Assembly: GCA_028829895.1 (NCBI GenBank)
Contig: CM054179.1
Span: 43,816,617-43,880,616 of the forward strand
From: Sinotaia quadrata
Taxonomy: Eukaryota; Mollusca; Gastropoda; Architaenioglossa; Viviparidae
Length of the DNA stretch: 64,000 nucleotides
Direction of reading: 5' to 3'
A program made the translations under genes and the position numbers. The notes below the pieces were generated by a model. It saw nothing but the letters and a program-made list of their open reading frames with translations. It had not been told where the DNA came from and ran no database searches. Positions 1 through 10,124 of this stretch are shown piece by piece. Numbering within the stretch: position 1 is the first letter of the stretch; each line of letters opens with the position of its first letter.

Positions 1-441
1 TTTCTATAGGAATCTTCTTTCTTTCTATCAATATTCTGGTGTGATTTTCTTTTTGTCTCTCTTATTTTAAATTTTCTTTGTCTGTCTGCCTGAAATGTGG
101 TTTTATTTTAATTTTAAGCTTTCAATACGTTTAGATTTTTAGACCGATGGAAAACAACTACTTTGGGAGAAATGTCGTGAATAGATAATAGTTTATCCAC
201 ATCGCCAAGTACAGAAAGAATCAACAATTGAATACGACTACTTCGGAAGAAATGTCGTGATAGATACTATTTCATCTACATTGCCAAGTACGGGAAAAAA
301 GGATATCAATTAATTATTCGTCTAAGTCTCTAATAGCATATTTTGCGCAGAGAAACGAACGAACGAACTTGTTTATTTGATCACATGATTAAGTGACGTC
401 ACGCGGTTCTCGAGTACACGGACACGTTTACATCACCCATG

Positions 442-480
<39 letters not shown>

Positions 481-667
481 ACACAAACATGCACACTTAT
501 ACACACATATACGGCCATACATACATATATATATATATACACACACATTCACGTACACCCCCCCACACACACACACTCACTAACTCACACTAACAAATAA
601 ACAATATTATTTTTTCTATGTATGCATCATTGCCTGTGTGCATCAATCCAATGTCATATGTCCTCTC
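1..667. other. AT-rich sequence without a gene
   Basis: No convincing coding sequence is visible. Two diverged copies of a roughly 70-bp segment lie at about 150-225 and 232-295; both contain GAAATGTCGTGA and end with GCCAAGTAC. A CA-rich simple-sequence tract follows at 443-590. The 66-residue frame across that tract is His/Thr repeat translated from the CA run and is not a gene. Confidence 0.6.
443..590. repeat. (AC)n-rich microsatellite tract
   Basis: A pure AC run at about 443-474 is followed by mixed AC, AT and ACAC-C tracts. It is low-complexity sequence. Confidence 0.85.
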
Positions 668-3600
668 TGTGACGCCAACGCCTCTTAATTATTGACCATG
701 ATTATTAATATTAATAATTAAGCTTACATAACTAATTACAAGTGAGGATAATCATAATTTATGTTATTAATATTCTCCAGCAGACAGCACGCGTCTCTCT
801 CACTTGGCGGATGTGCGGGCGCTGTAAACGCTTTTTTACCTTCCACCACAATAAAGGCAATATTTACCGAGACACAATATTTCATAGGTGAAAAACGTCT
901 TACTAAAGGAGAAGACAAATCCGTCTCTAATTTATATTTAGTGAACCCCCTGTTACGTTTCCAGTATTTATTTAAAGACCCTGCTTAGAATAATTAAAGA
1001 CTTTAAATATAATTAATTCTTTCTCTCATATTCTATGCAGACTGGTTGCTCAGTTTACTATTTGACTAATTAAAAGTGTGTCTTGTAGTTCAGACGACAA
1101 ATTTACAAACTAATAAACTGCGAACTTTAGCTAGATTAAAAACCGTTAAATTCCTCTAAATTAATATGCATTCATTATCAACATTCTGCTCATTCGCCCC
1201 CATTTAATCTAAGGAAATATCTATTGGTCTATCATGCATATAAATTAACTACTAAGAGGTATTAACAAAGAAAATAAGATTTAATAAGGTTTTAACAAGT
1301 TAACAATAATCAAAATACGATCGCGAATAGTCTATTTCTCTATTCTCTGCGCGTACATGCTTATTCGATAACTAGCGAATTGCCGTCAACTTGTCCTTTA
1401 GAGATTTGTACACTGAGTTGCACTTAGCTGGATTGCCTTGTATCAGCCTGGTCTCATTACTCAGTCATGCCGGTCTATTCTCACAGTCCCCCTCTAGCGA
1501 CGCACGTGGTGCATAAGGAAAGGTGCTCCTCCTTTATGTAGCTAGGGAACTTGAATTTTAGTGGCATGGACCCTCAGAGCAAAGTTCTCTCGTAGAACTC
1601 AACCAGCTTGTACCAGTAAGCCAAAGCAAGGTAAGGCATGGATAAGGTATAGGCAAGGCATAGGTGAGGCATAGGCCGACCTGTTGACGCAACGTGCTCG
1701 GATATAATTTTCAATCTAACACGTTCCTACTAAAGCATGACCCAGTTTAAAATGCGCTGAATAAGAGTTCGACCTCGCGTCGTTTTACAATTAGATTTAG
1801 AAAAAATGTAATCGTCTCACATGTGTTCCATTTAACAGCGTGACGTATGAAGCAATAAAAAATAGTTACAACGTTAATTAATGTTCATACAAAGGGGTAA
1901 TTCAAACCAACAAAGCGCTTCACAATTTACAATTAAAATTATACGCAATAATTGAATTACATGAAGAATTCATATCGAGCGCAGCATTCTGGCTCTTAGT
2001 GAATTAAAACAATATAAATTAAAGTACAAAATGGAAAAAGAGTTACAATAAATTTATATTCCGTAACTTATAAGTTTTTCAGCCATTTCTCTGGACCATG
2101 CTCAAGTATATATGGAAATCACATAATACATAGCACAAATACATACTTAAACAATATATGCAAAATACTATTAGATAAAATGATACCTTTTTATGAGAAG
2201 TCGAAGGATATCTTGTTCTCAACGGCTGTCGGCTGCCTTCACGACCCGAGTTAGCTGATGGAAATAGCTAATGTGTGCTCGAAGTGAGGGAGCGGAAGCG
2301 TGTAGTCATATTTATAGAAAAGTATAATGCGTATCACGTGACTGTTCGCGAAGCATGTAGTTGGTTCGAGAACTGGACAATGGTCCTAAAGTTACATAAC
2401 ATCTTGACCTGTTCTAGAAGCGTCTCGAAAAAGGGAGCTTTGAACAAAGGAGTCAAGGGTTTCAAAATTCAAATTTGAAGTAAACAGGACAAGTGGGTCA
2501 CCAAGTCGGACATTTTTATCAGACTGTGACACCCCCATTCACCCACTTTCTTCTCCAACATAAAGTTATCAATGTGTGCAGGAAGGTCAATAAATTATAA
2601 ATTTAACAGTAAATGTATTAAATAACAATCAAATATACATATGACAAGTACAATGAAATAGGTTACCTGACATCAATATTTTCATGAATCCACATTCGAA
2701 CTATTTTGTCTACACTGTCTATATCCTAAAATACAATTCAACAGTTCAATACAAATCACACGGTAGTTCTTATCAGAGAGTGAAAATGGAGTTACTAGAG
2801 AAAAGTAATAATAGTCTTTACATGATCTAGAAAAAGCTGCAATTGTCTTTCATGCACTTTTTTTTCAACTTCAAAACCAAAATATGTAAATTGAGAATAA
2901 TCAACGTGTACGATTTTTCAGATCTATTTATGGATATGTAACATTTGGATTAATAAATTGTTATCCTTCCACAAGGTTCAAACTTTGAGATGATTATGAA
3001 TAATCTTCTCATAACACTTTAGTAAATTTCAAGGGATGAGAATATTGATTTTATTTTATTAAGGATTCTCCAACAGACACCACTCATCTCTCACAGCAGA
3101 TAGTTTGGTGTTGCAAACGTTTTCTCTATTCCACCACATCAACCAACGTTTACAGGCCCAAACACTTTCCATGAGTGTATACCTCTTAAAGTTATTAAAT
3201 GAAATTTCAAATATACATATGCCAATTATAATGAAACATAATTAACACAATATTCCACGAACCCAAATTTAAATAACAATTGCTTACAGACTCTCTCTAC
3301 AAGTCTACATATATAGAAAGAGAAAGAAAAGGGCACTTGTTCCCTGCAACATATAATCAAGGAGCAAGCCTACGTTTCTCATTTGTCACAATATAACTCC
3401 ATTCTATGTCACACTCCATCCTCAAACTTACAATTCCTACAATGATATTCATTTCTCTATACACACATGGTACAATAAATGCAATATATCAAACAATGTC
3501 ACATATTAATAGGCCACATGGGTGCAGCTTTGTTCAAGCATTTGTAGTGAATAAATCAACTCACATAGTATATCTTTACATAAACACAGGAATAGCATAT

Positions 3601-3955
3601 AGTAAAATGTATGAAATATTTTCAAGTCCATTCTCTCTCAATCAGTCAGTTAAACGCGCCAATCAAGCTAACGACTGCCTTTAAACCGTCACTCAGATTC
3701 AAAGTGAATAAAGGTTCGAATTCTCTACAGCCAATTGGCTGGTATCATTCTCATAAATGATTATAATTATTATTGGATAATAGAAAACTGCTCACTCGGT
3801 TTCCATTGAGTCAGCAAATCTAGAATATTCTAATTTTGCATTAGGCTGTTTACTTCAAACTCATACATTTTCAAACGAACACCATAAGAAGTACCCAAGG
3901 TCGGGTAACTGACAATCAAATTAAGAATAGGGAGTGGCAGAATTACTCTGTCACA
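668..3955 (+). mobile_element. Dispersed non-autonomous repeat with TGTGAC/GTCACA-like ends, split by a solo LTR
   Basis: The left end begins TGTGACGCC and the right end finishes CTCTGTCACA, which gives short inverted termini. Without the inserted LTR (951-2531) and one copy of its target duplication, it is about 1.7 kb. Related copies or fragments occur at 31079-31380, 41237-42805, 35530-35745 and, reversed, near 22250-22420 and 32290-32480; they share phrases such as ACACCACTCGTCTCTCAC near the left end and TTAGCAATC-type tail sequence. No transposase frame is visible. I see no clear target duplication, so the class is uncertain; a non-autonomous DNA transposon is my best guess. Confidence 0.5.
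951..2531 (-). mobile_element. Solo LTR of a Gmr1-like Ty3/gypsy element, minus strand
   Basis: This 1581-bp segment is the reverse complement of the LTR family that bounds the element at 50500-58773. Read on the minus strand it starts TGTCACAGTCT and ends GGAAACGTAACA. It is flanked by a 5-bp target duplication CCCCC at 946-950 and 2532-2536. No internal region is present, so it most likely arose by recombination between two LTRs. It is visibly diverged from the full-length copy; a run of short AAGGCATAGG-type repeats near 1626-1678 accounts for part of the length difference. It sits inside the older dispersed repeat, so it is the younger of the two. Confidence 0.85.
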
Positions 3956-4662
3956 ATATGATTTGTTGAATGTTATTCCTTATCATTAATTAGTGTGAAA
4001 AATGTTCATGACATTAATAAGTACCGGAGAATGCAAAGAAATCTCTGTATATTATTTTTAAATTCTATTTCTGATTTGGTACATATATCGCTCTAGAAAG
4101 TGTCCCAGCAAATTGAGTAAGTGGTAAATACATAAGGTCGATTTTTTTAAGTTCATGTTTTAAAAAAGCAGGTTTTTGCAGCTTTAATTAACTTAATAAT
4201 CTTATAAAACGGGTGTAATCTATAATTAATTAGTTATGGATGATTCATTAATTAAGAATAATAATAACCATTACCGAGGTGGCATTGGGGTCATACTATG
4301 CGTTCCAATGGATCGATATATGCGCTTTTGAATGACGACATAACACGGACACAGCTCTAGAGCACTTTAGGTGGGGGTTTATTCAAGGTCGCAGTGTATT
4401 AGACATTTTTGTGAACATATGTTTGCGTGTTTTACGTTTTCTTGTTTGTATCACTTTAGATGTTTAAATCACGATCTTAGTCTTAGACCTAATTACTTAT
4501 CAAAAGACAAAATTACACTCTCACAGCTTGGGTAGAAATAAAAGTTTGAAAGGATTATTCTACAAGAATTTCCTTTTACCCTCTGACGCGGATATTATTC
4601 CATTTAAGCAATACCTGCAAAACGGCTATTAATTCCAGAATGACATGCATACCAATAAAGTG
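3956..4662. other. AT-rich stretch, no gene seen
   Basis: No coding potential or recognisable element is visible between the dispersed repeat and the TATA-bearing triplication. Confidence 0.5.
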
Positions 4663-4669
4663 TATAAAA
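4663..4669 (+). promoter_or_regulatory. TATA-box-like motif
   Basis: TATAAAA lies just upstream of a threefold 48-bp repeat. There is no supported transcript downstream, so this may be a chance motif in AT-rich DNA or a relic retroelement promoter. Confidence 0.25.
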
Positions 4670-4810
4670 GCAAGTCTATTGTTCTGTGTATTCCCTTCAG
4701 CTTTCAGTATACGAAGGCAAGTTTATTGTTCTGTGTATTCCGCGTTCAGCCTTAAGTGAATAAAGGCAAGTTTATTGTACAGTGTTTCCGTTCAGCCTTA
4801 AGCTACACTA
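4670..4810 (+). repeat. Three tandem copies of a ~48-bp unit
   Basis: Units begin near 4670, 4717 and 4766. Each carries GCAAGTNTATTG, then TGTGTATTCC (or a variant), then TTCAGC and TTAAG or TTCAG. They are diverged from one another, so the triplication is not very recent. Confidence 0.75.
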
Positions 4811-5092
4811 CTGATAAACGCACAATGCAGCACATCTATTTTTAGACACACTTCCAGATAGTGGTCAATAACTGATTAGAGTGGGGGTGTAGTAGTGTTG
4901 TAGTGTAGTGAGTCACCACAGGATGCGAGATAAAAACGATAATGATGGGAGTACAATACGTCGCACTATTGACAGCAGCCACACTCAGAGACGAACGTGT
5001 AACACCATGTTTACAGTTTACATGTTGGTTTTGTTGGTGGTGGTTTCTCCAGTGTTTTTGTTGCCGCCATTGTTGTGTAGCTACTGCTGATG

Positions 5093-5401
5093 TTACAAAT
5101 GTTGTTTTCTGATATGTTGTGGTGGGCGCCGTCTTTTATCTTTCCCCTGTTCTATTGTTGTTGTCACTTGGCCTTCTGTTGTTGTTGTTTCTGTTGTAAG
5201 TACTCTTGGTGGTAAGGGTGAGGTGGTGGTGGGGCCTCGAGCGTATTCGTCGAGGGTGGCCTTGATCTCTGTCCGTGTGTCTTCCTTCTTGATGTATTCT
5301 TCAGTTTGTATGGTTTTTTCTTTCTTTGATGAAGTTTTAGTCTGCGTGTCGGCGATTTTTATATCTTTCTTTTTGTTGTCAACTTTTTTGGTTGTAATCA
5401 T
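5093..5401 (-). other. Thr/Lys-rich open frame, possible retroelement relic
   Basis: A 102-residue minus-strand frame is rich in Lys, Thr and Glu and has no recognisable domain. It arises from TTG/GTT-rich DNA, and low-complexity bias alone could keep it open. A second minus-strand frame (5781-5963) contains a basic stretch followed by acidic residues, and the interval resembles a decayed 5' region of a retroelement. I cannot name a family. Confidence 0.2.
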
Positions 5402-6207
5402 TGTTTATACTTTTTTCCTCTGTTGTAGTAATTGGTGTTTGGCTCTTGTTTTTCACTCCGTTTTGATAGTCGAGGTTTGTGAAAAAAGCCTCTCTCTATT
5501 CTCTTTTAATAGTCTGGGTTGAGTTGATTTTCTTTTCTCGGCAGAAATGACTATATCATGTTGGGTTGAGTTTCATTTTCTCAATGAAGGTTTACTTGAT
5601 AGTGAGGGTGATCCTGAAGAACCTTGTAAAATCTTACAGCTGTGACAATAGCTTGATTAATTTGGTTATTTTGTTCTGATGAAAAAGGATCCAGAGTACT
5701 TATGAGAAAGCGTTACTGAGCACTTGTTTTTCTAAGTTCGAAGTCATAGGGGTTAGTGTACTTTCCATGATGGACACGTCCTATTTTACTTCTTCCCAAA
5801 CAACTATATAGTCGGCGATGGTCATATCTTCGTCTTGGACTTCTTGCATTTTTTCTTTTTTGATTCTGATTCCCCAGCCCTGCCTTGAGTAGGGCTTAGG
5901 GGATGTCCTATGATGTAAGCTGGCCTGATTTTTCCGCCCTGAAAAGGGCTTGGGAGTAGGCAATAAAGCTGTTTTCCCAGCCTAACCTAACAAGGGCTTA
6001 CACTAATTGTTGCTCAGGTGGTTAATTTCTCCATAACTGCTTTCCCGGTAATTCGAAGGATGAGCTCCTTGTGAGCACGTCTGATCCACTCAGCTGCTGG
6101 AAGTTGGATGTTGTTGTTTTCTTTTTTTTTTTGTTTGTACAAAATAAAATAAATAACCATACTCGTGTGCCATACAAACACCGTTCTCACACAAAGAAAA
6201 TAATATC

Positions 6208-6212
6208 AACAT
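6208..6212. other. Target-site duplication AACAT, left copy
   Basis: AACAT directly abuts the left LTR and is matched by AACAT at 15038-15042 beyond the right LTR. Five bases is the usual duplication size for Ty3/gypsy integrases. The target lay within a local ~36-bp tandem duplication: the 20-mer at 6191-6210 recurs at 15057-15076. Confidence 0.95.
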
Positions 6213-8148
6213 TGTGGCGGAAAGGGGGTTCTATGTGTGCGCCTTGGTTATTAATATTTTAATTAATCACTTTCATGCCAATCGCTCACAACCTCCTAAA
6301 GGGTCTTATGCGGTCTGAGAGTGACTAGGTCAAGCCTTGAGCAGTCCGTCAGTCGATGACCGTCTCCCAAGTGTTACCTGTCTCAGAATAGTGACTACAC
6401 TGTGTTTATCTTGTCAGTCGTTCTATCACTATTCCGGCCCTACCACAAATCTCTCATCACTGTCGAAGATGGGAACTATTTTAAAACATGTGTCTAGACC
6501 GTCTTCTCAATTGTCTTATGTCATTGGCTGCCCCCACCCATCCTCTACACATGTACCTCCAAGAAATGAAGGAGGAAATAGTTTTAAAAGAAAACAATTT
6601 ATTAAAAAGAAATAAAGATAACAATTTCAATAAATTTACATTGAATCCAAATCACACACTAGGCGATTTCGAAATCACAAATCTCGTAAGACTTCCAGAA
6701 TTACAATTAATGAAAAGATATATCAATATAGTTTTAGAGAATAATTATTAGAGAATTCCGTGTGACATTATCATACACTTTAGTTAAGCTTACACAATTA
6801 CTCTTCATACATAAGCCAACTACATAGTCAACACTTTAGAGAATATAGAATTTACATAGAAGAATCAGACATAGAACAAGGAATGAAAATCACAGAAACA
6901 TGTACAGATTACACAGAAAGTTCATGTAATTGAATCACCTGATTATGGCCTTGTTCTGTTGTAGCCTCGTTCTCGGCAGGGTGGCTGACGATTAAATGTC
7001 TCGTGGTTTTAGCCCGCCTGGTGACGTAAATGAATGTTCCGTGATTTACGAACAACAATTTGTCCATAGAAAGTTAAACAAAGTCTGTAATTTGTAATCC
7101 TTTCACAGACACTGATAACATATAGTCATCCACAGTTCAGTATATTCAATTTCACTGGTTAGGCAGTTTATCCACGTAGTACAAGTGGGTCAGACTCACG
7201 CTCCTCGCAGCAGCCCACTTCGTAATACCGTCTCCCTTGATGGTCCTGATACAAACAGAATCCACAAGCAGGTTTACTCCACACTGGCCCTAAACACATG
7301 TAGAGACCAAGTGGCAGTACTCGTTGTCAACACTAGACAACTGGAACTTGAGACGCCAGGATCAACTGGTACAATCCAAAAATGAATAACTGAAGACAAT
7401 GCGTACTGACAAGTACGCACGCACGTGTGACATATGGAGCTGAACGCATGGAACTGAGCTCCTGGAACTGGACGGCTTGAACTGCAATAGATCAATGTAA
7501 TGGCGCATATCAGGATCATGCTTTATAATTCTGTAATCTGTACTTACATTTCTATTTCTCATTACAATTCCTTTTAACAATTTAATTTATCTGATTCTCT
7601 CTCTAAACGAAATAAAAGCATTATAGTTTAAATTCGTTATATTTACAAGAAGCATGATTCAACATTATTAAAAAATCAAATGTAAAAATCATCCACAACA
7701 CAATCTCCTACATCGGACATACCTTTCCTTAGTTCTGACCATGAGCCGGCACGGGACTCAAACTTGTGTAAAAGAGTGTAGAGAATTTTGAGTCTGCTCT
7801 TTTATCCATTTTCAGAGGTCATGGAAGTTTCTAGAATTTCTTAGCCTCTGGCTATGTCTTGTTTTTCTTCCTGTGCCTATTGACTCCATAGTCATGGCTG
7901 AATGCACACACATAATAGACTGAGTGTGTGTGGTGCCAGGAATATGCCCATGTTACATAAGAATTTGTGACCTGTAATTCCAACTCCCTTTATTTGTAGA
8001 TATGGGTCGATGTTGTTTACGTCAAACAAATCTTACTCAGACTTGAATTGTGAAATTCAAATCAAAATTTGATTTACAAATTTTGAAAATTAACGAAATT
8101 AATTATATTAATTAAATTAATTGGGTAATTAGCATTTTTCCGTTTACA
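6213..8148 (-). repeat. 3' LTR of the minus-strand Gmr1-like element
   Basis: This is a 1936-bp direct repeat of 13102-15037, offset by 6889 bp. In element orientation it begins TGTAAACGG and ends CGCCACA. Short open frames inside it are mirrored exactly in the other LTR and have no known product; they simply reflect the repeat. Confidence 0.95.
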
Positions 8149-8164
8149 TTCCTCCCCACAAAAA
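8149..8164 (-). other. Polypurine tract
   Basis: On the minus strand this reads as a purine-rich run ending GTGGGGAGGAA immediately before the 3' LTR. In LTR elements such a tract primes plus-strand DNA synthesis. Confidence 0.75.
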
Positions 8165-8243
8165 GATAGTGAACAGGGTGAACTATCTTACTTCACTAAG
8201 GAAAAATGAAAAGTCATGTGCGGCTTTATTAGGTTCTGAAATT

Positions 8244-10121
8244 TTAGTCCTCGTTTCCGATCACCCGAGACAAGAAGTCTGCTCCGACATTGTCTACTCC
8301 TTTTATGACTTGTATCTGATATCGGTACTGTTGTAAAAACAATGACCAACGAGTCAATCGACCGTTACTTCGGTTGGAGTTAGAAATGTAAGCTAGTGGT
8401 TGGTGGTCTGTTTGTATAGTAAATTTTTTACCATACAAGTAGGCTTGGAATTTCTGAATCCCCCAAATAATAGCTAGGCACTCTTTTTCTGAAGTAGAGT
8501 AATTACACTCTGCTTTGTTTAGACATCTGCTAGCGTACGCTACAGGGTGAATGTCTCCTTCAAACGTTTGCATCAGCATGGCTCCTAATCCTACATTGCT
8601 TGCGTCAGTTCGTAAAATGAACTCCTTATTTAAATCAGGCAAGTGTAATACGGGTTGTTTAGCCAAACTGTCTTTGAGTGTCTCAAATGCAATCTCACAT
8701 TTGGGATCCCAGTGTACAGTAGAGGGTTGTCCCTTCTTTGTCAAGTCGGTTAGAGGTTTTGCTACTTTACTGAAATCTGGTATGAATTTCCGATAATAAC
8801 CGGCTAATCCTAGGAAGGATTTCACATTTGTTTTTGTGATGGGGCGGCTCATTTCGGAGAGTTTCTGTACCTTAGCAGCATCCGGCCACAGTAAGCCGTG
8901 TCCTACTGTGTGACCTAGATATTCTAACCTCTGGAATGCGATCAAGCATTTAGATGGGCGTGCTGTCAGATTGCATTCTTGTAATCTGACAATCAACTTT
9001 TCCAGAACTCTCATGTGTTCTGCGAAAGTTTCGGTGGCAATGAGAACATCGTCCATAAAATTACATATGGTAGTCTCTTGCATGGGTTCAATGAGTAGGC
9101 GCATCATTTTAGTGAACGTGGCGGGTGCGGTTAAAATTCCGAACGGCATGACGTTCCACTGGAATTGTCCTTCAGGCGTGCTAAATGCAAGTTTCTTTTT
9201 GTCTGCTTGGCAAACCGGAAGTTGCCAGTACCCTTTTGACATATCAAGTTTACTAAAGTATTTTGCCTTACTCAATTGTGCAAACAATCGCTCCGGTTCG
9301 GGGAGAGGTTCAGCTGAAAATATAACGTGTTTGTTCAACTGCCTGTAGTCGACACAGAAGCGGTGTGTTCCGTCTTTCTTTTGCACCAGCACGATGGGTG
9401 CGCTATAGGGTGAATCGGTTTTCTCGATCACGCCTATCTCGAGCATTTTTTGTATTTCCATTTTGACTGACTCCTGTTTTGCATAGGGTAAAGTATATGG
9501 CTTCACCCTGACTGGAGTATCGTCGATGGTAGGTACACAGAATTCACATAGTTTGGTACGGCCTGGTTTGTCGGTAAAAGTCGGCGCGTAGCGCTCTATG
9601 ATATTCTGAACTTGTTCTCGTTCACCGTGATGTAAATCTGGGTTTATCATGACATCCTGACTAGTTTCGGTTTCCGTAAGCCCGGGGTGTGGTATCACAC
9701 CAGCCTCTGGTACGGACGTATCTGGATCTTCCACCACGATAGTGGCTACCAAATTTACCGGTCGTTCATGATATTCCTTCAGTAACTTCGCGTGATAGAC
9801 TTTCGTTTTATTTTCCATCTGGACGCGAAAATTACACCCACTCAACTTTTCCACTATTTTGTAGGGCCCTTGCCAACCCACTTCAAGTTTATTTCGATGT
9901 ATGGGTAGCAGCAGTAATACTTGTGAGTCTACATCGAGGGTGGTTTCTTTCGTGCGTTTGTTGTATTGGTTTGCCTGTCGTTTCTTTGCCAACCGAGTGT
10001 TGTCAGCAGCGATCTGACAGCTCAAGTCGATCTTATTTGCAAGATCGATGACGTGCTGATAGGTGCTTTTCACCGTATCGGGCAGTTTGTCATTGGTCCA
10101 ATACTGTCGCAAGACGCTCAT
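8244..10121 (-). CDS. Pol C-terminal part: integrase C-terminus, reverse transcriptase and RNase H
   Basis: This 625-residue frame carries the second half of Pol. Residues about 1-115 hold the integrase C-terminal region, including a GPY/F-like stretch (WQGPYKIVEKL). The reverse transcriptase follows, with the VKPYTLPYAK start region, FCVDYRQLN, and the catalytic FMDD box at residues 355-358. RNase H comes last, with RTDASNVGLG and the SEKECLAI motif. The frame is continuous with the upstream one: TGA at 10125-10127 and a single CCA codon separate them, so its ATG is an internal methionine rather than a natural start. In the sister element at 52665-57002 the same point is open and codes glycine. 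The enzyme would copy element RNA into DNA inside cytoplasmic particles. The product can be made only if the stop is read through or if translation restarts. Confidence 0.9.
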   Translation of the reverse strand: MSVLRQYWTNDKLPDTVKSTYQHVIDLANKIDLSCQIAADNTRLAKKRQANQYNKRTKETTLDVDSQVLLLLPIHRNKLEVGWQGPYKIVEKLSGCNFRVQMENKTKVYHAKLLKEYHERPVNLVATIVVEDPDTSVPEAGVIPHPGLTETETSQDVMINPDLHHGEREQVQNIIERYAPTFTDKPGRTKLCEFCVPTIDDTPVRVKPYTLPYAKQESVKMEIQKMLEIGVIEKTDSPYSAPIVLVQKKDGTHRFCVDYRQLNKHVIFSAEPLPEPERLFAQLSKAKYFSKLDMSKGYWQLPVCQADKKKLAFSTPEGQFQWNVMPFGILTAPATFTKMMRLLIEPMQETTICNFMDDVLIATETFAEHMRVLEKLIVRLQECNLTARPSKCLIAFQRLEYLGHTVGHGLLWPDAAKVQKLSEMSRPITKTNVKSFLGLAGYYRKFIPDFSKVAKPLTDLTKKGQPSTVHWDPKCEIAFETLKDSLAKQPVLHLPDLNKEFILRTDASNVGLGAMLMQTFEGDIHPVAYASRCLNKAECNYSTSEKECLAIIWGIQKFQAYLYGKKFTIQTDHQPLAYISNSNRSNGRLTRWSLFLQQYRYQIQVIKGVDNVGADFLSRVIGNED

Positions 10122-10124
10122 TGG

